Source: Hygrophila difformis (taxonomy: Eukaryota; Streptophyta; Magnoliopsida; Lamiales; Acanthaceae). Taken from it: a stretch of DNA of 64,000 bases. Shown here one piece after another: positions 43,793-54,290 of the stretch (position 1 is the stretch's first letter; the number at the start of each line of letters is the position of its first letter). Below the pieces are notes generated by a model. The model was not told the origin of the DNA. It searched no databases and saw only the letters and a program-made list of their open reading frames with translations. Both the position numbers and the translations under genes were made by a program. The DNA lies in assembly GCA_030278955.1 (NCBI GenBank), contig JAOANR010000011.1, positions 27,532,403-27,596,402 of the forward strand, written 5' to 3'.

Positions 43793-46700
43793 TGATAATG
43801 GCCAAAATTGTCCATTATTTCCAATCCATTTCCGTGTTTGAGACGGACATTTTGATCGTATTCCCATCTTGTTTCAATAAGAAAGCAGTTGAATTCAACA
43901 GATTTAATGCAAGTTTGTAAGAAAAATAAGTTGGTAATGAAAGACACAAAAATATGCAATTTTAATTGTATTTGTGTTAGAAAAATCCAAAAACATGAAA
44001 AAAAAGGAAAAAGAAAAGAAAAAGGAATGAAAAGATGGGCAAAAGAATAAAATAGCCCACAAAAATCAAAAAGATGGGAAAAAGAATGAAAATCCCACAA
44101 ACTGAAATTTTGGTTAAGTGTTGAAGATCAATTCGGTCTAAACCGAATTGCCCATTAGACCGAATTGCTGAAGAGAAGAAGACGGAAAATGGACAAGTGT
44201 TGAAGAAGAGAAGCAGAGCAACCAATTCGGTCTGTGGCAATTCGGTCTAAACCGAATTGACCCCTAGACCGAATTGCACTATGGAAAGAAGAAGACCCTG
44301 AACATAAAGGAGAGAGGCGATTCGATCTATGCAATTCAGTCTAAGACCAAATTGATTGCATAGACCGAATTGCCTCAAAGCAAGGAAGCCAAACAGGAGC
44401 CATCCTCAATTCGAGGCCAATTCGGTCTACACATAGACCGAATTGATGAATGAATACCACATTCCATGCTCAAGATCAAGAAGGAAGACCTCATGCAATT
44501 CGAATTGCACCAATTCGGCCTAAACCGAATTGCTTGAGGAGACCGAATTACATTCAAAATTGCATCCAATTGAAGCTGTGAGCACGTGAGAAATGCATGG
44601 CACTGTTGATGGGCCCTGATGGGCCTAGGGTTTCGAGAAGAAGTATAAAAACTGACCTTCCTCAACACAAAAAACATTCTTACACACTTTGACATTTTGC
44701 TGGAAAACAAAAAGAAGGAGCAGAAGCTGTTCTCCACCCCTTAAGGAATAGGTATGTAGTTTAGTTTAGTTAGTTTATTTCCATGCTTATAGTCTAGTTT
44801 TAATGCCTTTATCTTAGTTTATTTTTGTAGAAGCTTGTTACTACCTTTAGTGTAGCCATCTCCATACATTTTAAATGCTTTGTAGTTAGAATAAACCCTA
44901 CCTTCAAGTTAATGATAGTTTTGGGTTATTTATTTGCTTTCAAGTGCCAATACAAGAAGAAATTCCAGAAATGGGTTTTATTTCATGTGTTTGACACCCC
45001 TTTAATGCTTTCCTTAGCAATAAATGTTAGAATGTTTCTTTGTTTCAACTAGGTTACATTTATTATGTCCTAGTTGACTTGCATTTTCAATCAATGCATG
45101 TTTGGTGGGTTTTTGGTATGTTTTTATGTCTTAGAGCTTCAAATGAGTGTTCTTAGGTTTTAGATAATTTTAGGGTTGTTAGAATTTATTTTAACGTCTT
45201 ATGTTGTTGTTCTTGTTCTCTTTATTTTAGTTTATTGTTGCCTTAGATAATGTAAGTGTTCTTATTTTTACTCATATAGTTCTTATTTTCTTAATGTTTT
45301 AGGTTCTTTAATCTTTGATGTCTTGTTTGTAGAATTAGGGTTTGATTCATACCAATGCCTGCTGGACACGTATTCTACTATGCTATTTCCTCAAAATGCT
45401 CACTAGTGTGGCTGTGAGGTGACACTGATGTGAAATGAGGGATTTAGTAAATCTCATCCATCATAGACCACACAGTGTAAACCGAACCTGTACTTGTGAG
45501 CACAAAAATACACTTATGTGAAAAATAGCATGCAATTCGATTTGAGGCAATTCGGTCTAAACCGAATTGCCCATGAAAATGGAACTGCATGGTAAAAAAT
45601 GTTTGTTGAATGCCTTATATAAAAAAATATTATGCAATTCGGTCTAGGCAATTCGGTCTAAACCGAATTGACCATGAGACCGAATTACATAGCGAAAATT
45701 CTTCTCATATGGTGCACAAGCAATTCGGTCTATGCAATTCGGTTTAGACCGAATTGCTCCCATAGACCGAATTAATCTTGTACACCATATTGTATGCATT
45801 CCATCCCCTCATGCCTTAGTTTATTTTCTTTGTTTTACCAATTCGAATTGCCAATTCGGTTTCGACCGAATTGACTTGGCAATTCGAATTACCTTCATTT
45901 TAGGGGTAAATGCCTTGTCCAAATTTGATTAAGGGAATGACTTCATCAATTCGAATTGTCCAATTCGGTTTAGACCGAATTGCTTCGACAATTCGAATTA
46001 GATGATGTTTCATATCTTTGCAAGGACCAATTGGGTAAGGTAATACTTCATCCTTCATGCATCATCAATTCGGTCTATTTTGCACTTACTTAGTAGACCG
46101 AATTGTGCTCTTCCTTCTATTTTAAAACTTCAAAAACATTTTATCTTCCTGAGTTGTGTAAGTTGCATGGGTGTATTGGGCTTAGGTCCATTACATCTAA
46201 TTTTATCCATTACACATCTCGACTCATTAGTGTCTACATTATTGTGTGATTAACACTCACACAATACCAAAAATATTTTGTTAATTTCTCTTTTCTGTTT
46301 GTTGTGTGTATGAATGGGTATTAAGGAACATCACAGATCAATGTTGGCGAAAAGGTCCCTTCACCGGGATAATGATTAGCTCGTCTTCTATGTGTTAATT
46401 ATTACTCGTTATTTTGCATGATCTGATTAGTGGTTGGTGGAAGCTACGGCGAAAAGGTCCCTTCAAGGGGATAACGATTAGCCACTCAGCCAACTCCTAA
46501 TCAGATACAGTTTTCTTTTCTTTATCTTAATTTCAAACCTGAATTTTGAGCTACAGTACTGTTAGATAGTGTCGATCAACACTGTTATAGCATTACTGTA
46601 GTAAGAAAACGTGTAGGTTTTTCCTCACTCATAGACGGTGGGACTCTTGATGATAGCGATCACTGTCATTAAGGGTTTCTCACTGTCTAAAAATCATTTC

Positions 46701-48658
46701 ATCTGGAATACTTGGGAACCGGATGGCAGATGTTTGCAGTCCGGATAACCCCAATTATTTCTGGCATTCTTTTTAGCCAAATTCTTCTTATCTCAGGCTA
46801 ATCCATCTTGTGTATCGAATTCTGTCTAACCCCACCATATATTTTGGGGTATTTTATTTTACTTCTCATATAGATGTATGCATGATATTATTATGTAGAT
46901 ATTGTGGTCTATAATATTATGGAGATCCTTCTCCTTGGACATAGAAGTCTTGATCTTAATCAGATGCTGCATAATAAATTTCCACAAAAATCACTTTATA
47001 AAATCCGGATCTTAGTAAGGGATAAATTCGACAGTTATGACTAACTCATATTCTACTGGGGGTTGATTTTGAGAACTTAGAAGCAGAATCAGCGATTAGG
47101 TCTCACCTAGACTGAAAGGATCTGTGTTTTAATTGAGAGTTTAGTACCTGTTTAGGGAATGATTTTCAAATATCTATTGGTTTCTCAAAATTACTGTGTT
47201 GGAAATCTTATATTAAGTATTGCATCGAATCAGTGTCCACTTGGATTCGGATAAGATGTGCTAAATAATACTAGAGGAACAACATATAGGCCTTGGTTAA
47301 TTTCTAAGGCAGGGTTGAGTATTCTTTCAACTGCTATCTTCTCCCGCCAAAGCCTAAAATTGAGTCTTGAGTGAGTACATTCGGAATAGATTTTCACAGG
47401 TCTGTTCCACTCAGTTTGTATCTCATAACTAACTGGATGTTATAAGTCTTGTGGCTTACTGATATTTGGGAAGTTCTAAATCTGCATCTGGTCACCAAGA
47501 CCAGGGGCTCTTTTATACTAACGGAATGAGATGGCTTTTAAGACTTCCGAGTGATAGGTTTTTAAATGCTTTCTTTACTGCTTTCCTTACCGCTTTCTTT
47601 AAAATGCTTTCATAGAGGTCATTCGGAAGAATTAGAGGTTGGCCGCCGGTTGTAAGGTTTAAGAGTTATGGATTAGTTCAGGAATTAATTTGGACTTTGG
47701 GTGTGACAAGGGGGATGATAGGAGTACTTGGCATGTCAACTAATGATGTGTTAGGTGTTGCTTATCCACCATGGAGGAATAGTATACCTCGGCAGGGGCA
47801 GTTATTAATATGTGGTATCTTAGAGGTTGAGGTCTTAAGAGCATGTAAATTCTGATTGTAAGTACCTGTCTGTTAAAGGGAACATAGTCTAGAAAGCATG
47901 AGAGTTAGCTAACTGATGGATTATCCCAAACAAAGATCTGTGTATTAAAATGGAAGTTTAATTATGTTTCATCTGAATCTTGTCCAATCTTTATTATTTC
48001 ATTCCTGTCCCTTCTGTCACATTTTAAATCTGCTTTCATAGAATAATTTTACCTGCTTTCTTAGCATAATTCTTATCGCTTCCTTAGAATAGAATTTAAT
48101 CGCTTTTTAGACTAAATTTACCATGCTTTGTAGAATAATCTTTAATTGCTTCCATAGTCTAGTTTAAATTATTGTCAAGTAGTTGTTAGAAACCATTGCA
48201 AATCTTGAATTGAGTAACCGAGTGGAAAATCTTAGTAAACGACGTGGGCCCTGCTTCTATCGCACATCCTCCAGTGAACGATTCGGTCTTACTATAAATT
48301 ACTGCAATTTTTGACACCGTGCGCTTTCGGGGGCACAGTTTCTTAACACGAGTAATAAAAACGTGACAACCTATAAATATATCCCTAATCCCAACTCCAT
48401 CTTCATAAATTGGTTTCATTAAATAAAATTAATCCGGGATTATATCTTTTTCAGAAAATACTCATATAGTGGGAAATTGTCAAAAGTTTCATGCCGGGGA
48501 GTTTCATGGCGCCCTCTGAAATCAAAGTTTCCCACATGAGTAACAAAAAGTGAAATATATCCTTAAACCCCTTCCCATAAATCATAATGTTTTTCATTTA
48601 ATAAATTCAAACTATATATTTTAGAAAATATTCGTGTAGGAAATTGTCAAAAATTTCA
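43793..48658 (+). repeat. 3' LTR of the Athila-type element (4866 bp)
   Basis: Same termini as the 5' LTR, followed by TSD TTGAT (48659-48663). Blocks of the palindrome are at 44127-44550, 45535-46000 and 46070-46105. It lacks the MULE. It holds about 225 bp (48162-48386) missing from the 5' LTR, which add a further degenerate unit to the terminal array (GAGTAA at about 48350 and again at 48538). Confidence 0.92.
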
Positions 48659-48663
48659 TTGAT

Positions 48664-49790
48664 TCAAGCATGTAATCAATATGTAATAACACTGACCGTC
48701 TGACCCTCCCACCCACCCCCTTCCCCAGGGATGGACCGGCCAATTGACTGAAGAGCAATTCATTGGAGTGAAAGAACTGGTTAGTTGTACTTATGCCGTT
48801 TGAAATATGACATCGATTACCATATTCAATGATTCTTTTTTTTGCTTTTGAAGTTTTGCGACAGATTCTCCTTATTTTGCACAAAAATAGTGTACAAATT
48901 AAATTTCAGAATATGCTCAGATGCTGAATTCAAAATTGGTCCTTGATACGATGATAGCTTTACATGGAACTGCTTCTCTAGGTGCTACTTTCCTTTCACC
49001 CATTAATATTGAGAAGATGAGTCTACATGATTTGTCGATGTTCAAGATAGAAGGAATAGCTTAGCATACTTTGAGTTTTGTTTGGACAATCCCAGTAAGT
49101 TATGGATGATCTTTTTGACCTCTACACTTGATAAACTATGAGGGAATTTGTTTTTAAAAATAAAATCAGAGGCTTCCAGTTGGTGTGCATAAGAGCATAT
49201 TTCTAGGCTATTGGATTATAATTTCAGGAGTCTCGTCTCAGGAAGTTCCGTTCATTTAGAGATTGCCTGAGGATTTCTTCTTTTTTTGACCTTTGACAAT
49301 GATAATATAAGTTTATGTTTTCTGCAGGCACCTCTATACAACTTACAAGACCCGGTTGAAAAATAAACGAGAGGCATTATATAGTCTATTTCAATGCGAT
49401 ATAGAACTATGCATGTTTTTCCTTATTAGTACGGTTAGATCCATCACTGAACAAGTACAACAGGCCAGAGGGATAAATTTAGCAAATGCATGAATTAGGT
49501 ACAATTGTATTTTTTGAGAGAAAAATGAGACCATTACATGGGGATTCAAACTTCAATGCTTGACTCTATTGTTACGCGCCTTTAATGCATTATGATATAC
49601 TTTAAAGTATCCACCTTATAAATTCCCATGCAGACCGGTCCAATATCCTCAAATATCTGGATTTGATCATTCTAATATAATAAGCATAACCCAACCTCTA
49701 ACAGAAACTCATTCTTTACAGAATTCTTCGCTTACTTCCAAATTTTGGATTTACAACCTGGAGTGCTAAAGTATTTTTTGGGAATTAACA
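48664..49790 (+). pseudogene. Helitron B right part: unrecognised exon pieces
   Basis: Exon-like stretches: 48727-48778 after CCCCAG (GWTGQLTEEQFIGVKEL) and about 48908-49095 (EYAQMLNSKLVLDT, GTASLGATFLSPINIEKMSL, HDLSMFKIEGIA, then a stop, then HTLSFVWTIP). The family is not recognised. They may continue the gene interrupted at 27385. The rest is intron-like. Confidence 0.35.
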
Positions 49791-49949
49791 GCTGAAAACA
49801 GCCATCACCTTAGCTACAGCTCGGAATGACATGGCAACAATCAGAGACGCCCTTGAAGTTTCTACTGAAATGCTCAAGAAGGATGTCAACAATGTTCCAG
49901 ATTATGTTCAGCGACACCTTCGTTCTCTTTCCATTTGGGATGAGTTACG
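49791..49949 (+). pseudogene. DENN-domain-protein-like exon
   Basis: The exon between AATTAACAG and a GTATGTG donor is fully open: LKTAITLATARNDMATIRDA, then LEVSTEMLKKDVNNVPDYVQ and RHLRSLSIWDELR. From memory it resembles the C-terminal part of plant DENN (AEX-3) domain proteins, Rab exchange-factor relatives. No DENN core is present. The call is tentative because only 53 residues are available. Confidence 0.45.
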
Positions 49950-50650
49950 GTATGTGCGTGTGTGTCTGTTTTTCATTGGTATTGGGTCTCTGTGTTCATC
50001 TATGCTGATATCATTCGTGCTATTTTCTCCTTTTAAAACATTTTTTGGTAGTCTGGCAGAGTTCAACTCCCAAGAAGTTTTTATAATTGTACTGCTAAAA
50101 TACCCTCTATAATGTGGGAGGCAAAGGTCACAAATAGAAGTTTCTTAATGAGTGTGCCCTTGCAATGTGTAAGAAATTAGTGGGATGGATGTTGGATATG
50201 ATTATTGAATTATAAGATCTTCTGCAACAGTGCAACTATAATTGTTAGGCTCAGTATTGGGGTCCATCAGAGTTTTTAGATTTACGCCTTCTCTTTGGGA
50301 GATTGAACTATGCTATGCATGAAAGAGAATTAAAAGAACCATGTAATGGTTTATGGAATGAAAGAGGAGAATAGGCTATTTGCATGCACTTGGTAAATAC
50401 CAGATAAAATTTTAGGATGATAATTAAAGGTTAATATTTTGCTGCAATTTTTGACGGAATGATTTAGTTTCTGGGTGATTTAGCACTTCTAACTATGAAA
50501 AAAATGTCATTAAAAGCATCTATATTGTATTTAAGGAGATAATATAACACTTGCCAATGGAAAAAGCGGATAGAGATCGCGATTTACATGCCCACCCCAT
50601 CAAAGGCTTTTAAATTGGTGCTCATCCCCAAGTGTTATATTATCTCCCAG
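49950..50650 (+). other. Intron-like sequence
   Basis: AT-rich, no gene recognised. The phrase AAGTGTTATATTATCTCC and its near-inverse GGAGATAATATAACACTT occur at about 50536 and 50630, a short inverted pair around 75 bases. Confidence 0.5.
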
Positions 50651-50968
50651 GATTGATCATGCTGACAGAATATTCTCAAAAATTGGTGCTCATGGAACGG
50701 GCCGCAAGTATGACAATTGGAAAACGAATAATGACAAGTCTTCTGATATGGATTCCTTTGAATATATTTAGGCTATCAAGCTGACGGGGTATTTGCATGT
50801 TCCTGCTGGTCAGGTATGCTGCTGGATTTGAATTGCTGCTTATTTATTTAATGTTCGTTTGAATTTTTCATCATTTGCATAATGTTTCTCCAGGTAACAT
50901 TTCGCGTTCAAGTAGGTAAAGGTTCACGACTTGCCAACAGGGGAATGTACCCAGCTGAACTTGGGGTG
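50651..50968 (+). pseudogene. EXECUTER-like chloroplast protein fragment, two exons
   Basis: Exon 1 (50651-50813) encodes FSKIGAHGTGRKYDNWKTNN, then DMDSFEYI, TAG (50769-50771) and AIKLTGYLHVPAGQ with a GTATGC donor. Exon 2 (50894-50968) encodes VTFRVQVGKGSRLANRGMYP followed by AELGV and GTATGTG. EXECUTER1/2 are thylakoid-associated singlet-oxygen signalling proteins, and this text matches their conserved central region (FEYIKAIKLTGDxxVPAGQVxFRAxVG). The stop falls where the family has Lys. Transit peptide, UVR motif and C-terminus are missing. Confidence 0.65.
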
Positions 50969-51551
50969 GTATGTGTGTCTTCCCTCTTTTTCGTTGCTCT
51001 TTCTACAGACCCACTCTTAACTCTTGTCAACTGTCCCCAAAATTGGAGCACCAAGCCACACCCAGTATTTTTTTTTTTTTTTTTGTGACAAAAACTAAAG
51101 ATGGATAAGAGATAAAAATAGACTAAGATGCTGAAGAAATAAGAACTGTGGTTGACAATGACAGTACACATGTTGAGAATGCGGCATTTGAGTTGAAAAC
51201 TTATAGCTTTGTTTAGATATTCTTTTTGGAGCGTAAGTATTTTTATGAATGGGAAAAATATTGGCATATATACAAATAACATATATGTTTATTTAGTTTG
51301 ATTTTTTTCCCTATGTTAACATAAAAAGATACTCCCACCGTCTGGTTTACATTGGCAATAAAAATAAAGATATTGAAAATTTGGGGTTTGGATTTTGGTG
51401 ACTGCCATAAGTCCCTTCTGCTCATGATGGCATGTTTCCTTAGAAAGTTGATAGGAAAAATAAGAAGAATTCACTTTGCCTCTTCATGTTTCACTACCCA
51501 TATTGCAGTGAGGTTGTTTTTAACTACCAAAAATGATGTTTTTTTTTGCAG
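50969..51551 (+). other. Intron-like sequence
   Basis: AT-rich with a T run (51069-51084). No gene recognised. Confidence 0.5.
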
Positions 51552-52847
51552 TATCATGGCTGTTAAATTTGTGAGAAATACCCATTACATGTTCCGTGTG
51601 GGACAGGACCACCAAGTGAAATATTGGGATGCAGACAAGTTTCAACTGCTTTTAACTGTTGATGACCATCATTCTGGAGTGCAGGGCCTAGCTGTCAGCA
51701 CTCATGGTGATTTTCTGGTAACCGGATCTAATGATAGATCTATTCACCGTTGGGATCGAATTGAAGAGCCTTTCTTTATTGAGGTCCTTCTCTTCTATGC
51801 TTTACATGTCTAATGCTGCCTCTTTAAGCATGTTAACATCTTGTGCGACTCTCATTGCCTTTTTCGGAGTTTCTGGTTGTACGAACATATCCTTTGCATT
51901 TATTGGAGATTGTTTTCTTGGAGGTGACATTCCACTTCTCTTTCCAGGAAGAAGAAGAGAAAAGTCGGGTGGCTATGTATGAAGCTGGCCTTGACAATGC
52001 ACTTGAGAATAAGTATATGCCAAAAAAAGAGCTCCCAGATAAGGGTGCTGTTGCACTGGCAGGAAAGAAAACTGGGGAAATAGTAATTGCAGCTGATGCC
52101 ATTATAGAAGCACTAGATATGGTAGATCAAGAGCTCAAGCGAATTGCTGAGCATGAGGTGGTTTTAGTTGTAACAATTGTTTAACATGTTGAACAAGATA
52201 TTTATGTTTTCTGATTAACAATTACTGCCGGATATACCTTATAACCCATCTTGGTTTTCATTCTTTTATCTTGTGTGTTTGGATTGGCCATCTGGGACAG
52301 TAAGCTGGTTTAGATGCAAGATCCAGTTGAAATACATATTTTCATTATGCATTTTTGTAATTTTCAGGAGGAAAAAACAAAGGGGAAAGTTCCTAATTTT
52401 AGACCAAACATTCTTATGCTTGGTCTATCTTCATCTGATTATGCTTTGCATGCAGTTTCAAGTGTTCCCACGAATGACTTGGAGCAGCCGTCGTTGGTGA
52501 GTTTGATGATATTGCTTCTATATTTGAAATCCAATCTGTTTGGCTTTTGGTAGAATAAACACTTCAAAAATTTCTTGCTTGGAGAAGATTGTTACTTTCT
52601 TACTATAGGACATAAATTTGTTTTAGTGAATTAGTTAGTGAGGTATACAAAAATCATAACTGTAATCTCTAACATTATCATTAACTGATTTGGGTTTCTA
52701 ATATGGATATACTACTTAGTTTGCTATGCTTGAAGTCTACCCTTCAGAATGACCTTTAGTGTTTTCATATTCTTGCAGGCCTTACCATTCTCGGATTCAT
52801 TGAGGGTTTTATCTTATTTGAAAGATTGGGTGGCTCTACCCGATAAG
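51552..52847 (+). pseudogene. WDR3/UTP12 (U3 snoRNP) gene fragment, four exons in frame
   Basis: WDR3/Utp12 is a tandem-WD protein of the small-subunit processome that matures 18S rRNA. Exons: 51552-51783 (IMAVKFVRNTHYMFRVGQDH, KYWDADKFQLLLT, GDFLVTGSNDRSIHRWDRIE), 51948-52157 (EEEKSRVAMYEAGLDNALEN to ALDMVDQELKRIAEHE), 52368-52496 (EEKTKGKVPNFRPNILMLGL to SSVPTNDLEQPSL) and about 52780-52847 (ALPFSDSLRVLSYLKDW). Exon phases agree and I see no stop. Three donors are GT with normal context and the first is a weaker GAG|GTCC. It holds the last WD repeats and the start of the Utp12 C-terminal domain only, with no N-terminal propeller or end. Confidence 0.78.
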
Positions 52848-53189
52848 GTCACTGTATACAATATTTTGACTATGTGCATGCATTTGGTCTTTTGCATCTA
52901 CTCAACATTAAATTGAATATGTTATTCGTACTTGCTAAGTTTTTGCTTGGCTTTTATATAGTGATCAATCAATAAACTCTATAAAGAATTCATGGATCCT
53001 TAGCCGGATGGCCTATTACCCTTTCACAATCCTAAAACCAAATCATTTTGTTATCATTTTTATGCAGTTTAATCCCCATTTATTTATTTATTTATTTATT
53101 TTTCATTGATCTTTTTTATTTTAACAGTTAAATTTGCTACGTTAGTTATGTCTTTTTTGGGTTTGTCTCACTTCGGGTATATTTGAAAG
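52848..53189 (+). other. Intron-like junction between the WDR3 and CWC22 pieces
   Basis: AT-rich; includes a (TTTA)n run at about 53080-53101. The change of source gene lies somewhere here. Confidence 0.5.
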
Positions 53190-54004
53190 GTTTCGTGGAA
53201 TTCTTCATGAAGGAGAAATAGATAAACGTGTTCTGTTCTTAATTGAAAGCCTCTTTGCTTTGCGAAAGGCGAAGTTCCAGGTGAGTTTGAAACTAGATGA
53301 TGCCAGGAACCTAAATTCATAAAATGTGGGTTGCTTCTTGAATACACTCATTAGAATCATATGCTCAATCAACTCAACTATTTTGTATGAATTCAATTTC
53401 ATTCAGGGGTACCCGACTGTTTGACCAGAATTGGATCTGGTGGAGTCGGAGGATCAATTGACTCATGCAGTGTCCCAAGATGATGAGATAGATCCTGAGA
53501 TCACTTTGGGTATACACTGGCCTTGACTAACTCTTATTATTTTCATTTTTGCTTTGAGTAACTGTTATCTTATTACTGTTCTCAGATATCTTTAAGCCGG
53601 ATTCCGAATATTTAGAAAATGAGCAGCGATATGAAGAATTGAATAAGCCAACACTGGGTGAAGAATATGAAGATGAAGCAGCAGAATCGGATTCTGATAC
53701 AAATTCAGAAGATGAGGATGATGAAGAGTCTGAGGAAAAGGATGAAGAGGAGATGAAAATAAAGGTTGGGAAAGAGACAAATTTGGTCAATCTTCGAAGA
53801 ACGATCTATTTGACGATCATGTTAAGTGTTGATTTTGATGAAGCAGGGCATAAATTACTTAAAATCAAACTGGAGCCTGCCGAGGAGCTTGGTATTGCGA
53901 TTTTCTTAGACAGGCATTTTCCATCTTTTTGTGAATATAACATGTATAATCCAATCTTTTCAGCATGCGTTGATACATGGAGTTTTTTATTGGCTAGAGA
54001 TTGA
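53190..54004 (+). pseudogene. CWC22-like splicing factor fragment (MIF4G end to MA3 start)
   Basis: CWC22 recruits eIF4A3 to the spliceosome for exon-junction-complex loading. Exons: 53190-53280 (FRGILHEGEIDKRVLFLIES and LFALRKAKFQ), 53407-53509 (GYPTV, TGA at 53422-53424, then PELDLVESEDQLTHAVSQDD and EIDPEITL), 53586-54004 (DIFKPDSEYLENEQRYEELN, an acidic Glu/Asp/Ser tract, then TNLVNLRRTIYLTIMLSVDF and EAGHKLLKIKLEP). Splice phases agree. The family match ends near 53885, after which about 40 residues are unrelated before TAG. The TGA falls where the family has Arg. It is the last captured piece, about 200 bp before the Helitron 3' end. Confidence 0.8.
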
Positions 54005-54221
54005 ACACAATCTTTTGACCATGTTATATACATTGTTTTAAATATTCTCGAAATTTTTGAAATTTCGACCGAAATTTCGGGTTTTAAAAACTTCTTTTAA
54101 TATAATAATTATAATATAAGGAAACAAAGTGCATTTATCTACAATTATTTCTTCTTTCTCCATGGGCAGTTGTACGTCCTAAATACGCTGTGCAACGCAC
54201 AGTTTTTAGCTAGTATATTTA

Positions 54222-54263
54222 CATATGAAGGAAAAATTTTTCCTTCATATGCCTTTTAAAAGG
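54222..54263. repeat. Two adjacent perfect palindromes (30 bp and 12 bp)
   Basis: Arm CATATGAAGGAAAAA meets its exact inverse with no loop (54222-54251). CCTTTTAAAAGG follows at 54252-54263. They start eight bases after the Helitron B 3' end. Confidence 0.9.
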
Positions 54264-54290
54264 TCTACATATATATTTGTAATCTATTTA

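Larger units (their letters stand above)
27386..48658 (+). mobile_element. Athila-type Ty3/gypsy LTR retrotransposon, 21.3 kb, with an F-box gene
   Basis: Complete insertion. The LTRs start TGATAATGGCCAAAATTG and end GTCAAAA(G/A)TTTCA; TSD TTGAT; tRNA-Asp primer site directly after the 5' LTR. Gag, protease, reverse transcriptase, RNase H and integrase are in gypsy order. A long 3' region carries an F-box gene. Integrase text such as [17 protein letters not shown] and the primer type point to the Athila lineage. Gag-pol has three frameshifts and the integrase lacks its catalytic Glu, so the copy is not autonomous. The LTRs are highly similar apart from indels, which suggests a fairly recent insertion. 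Confidence 0.93.
23917..54213 (+). mobile_element. Helitron B, non-autonomous, about 9.0 kb without its nested retrotransposon
   Basis: The 5' end is TCTACTATATATAAAAG at 23917, immediately after the CTAG of Helitron A. The 3' end is a 6-bp stem-loop CTGTGC AAC GCACAG (about 54188-54202), then TTTTTAG and CTAG at 54210-54213, followed by T. The final 60 bases resemble Helitron A's end. It has no terminal inverted repeats and no target-site duplication, as the family predicts. Exons of at least four host genes lie inside, all in the Helitron's orientation. No Rep/helicase was found. The LTR retrotransposon at 27386-48658 is nested inside. Confidence 0.72.

Noticed and set aside
44375..44737. 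A conserved minus-strand ORF present in both LTRs (also 27814-28194)
   Set aside because: It spans the palindrome block, differs in length between the LTRs, has no family match and is antisense to the LTR promoter; chance openness is likelier.
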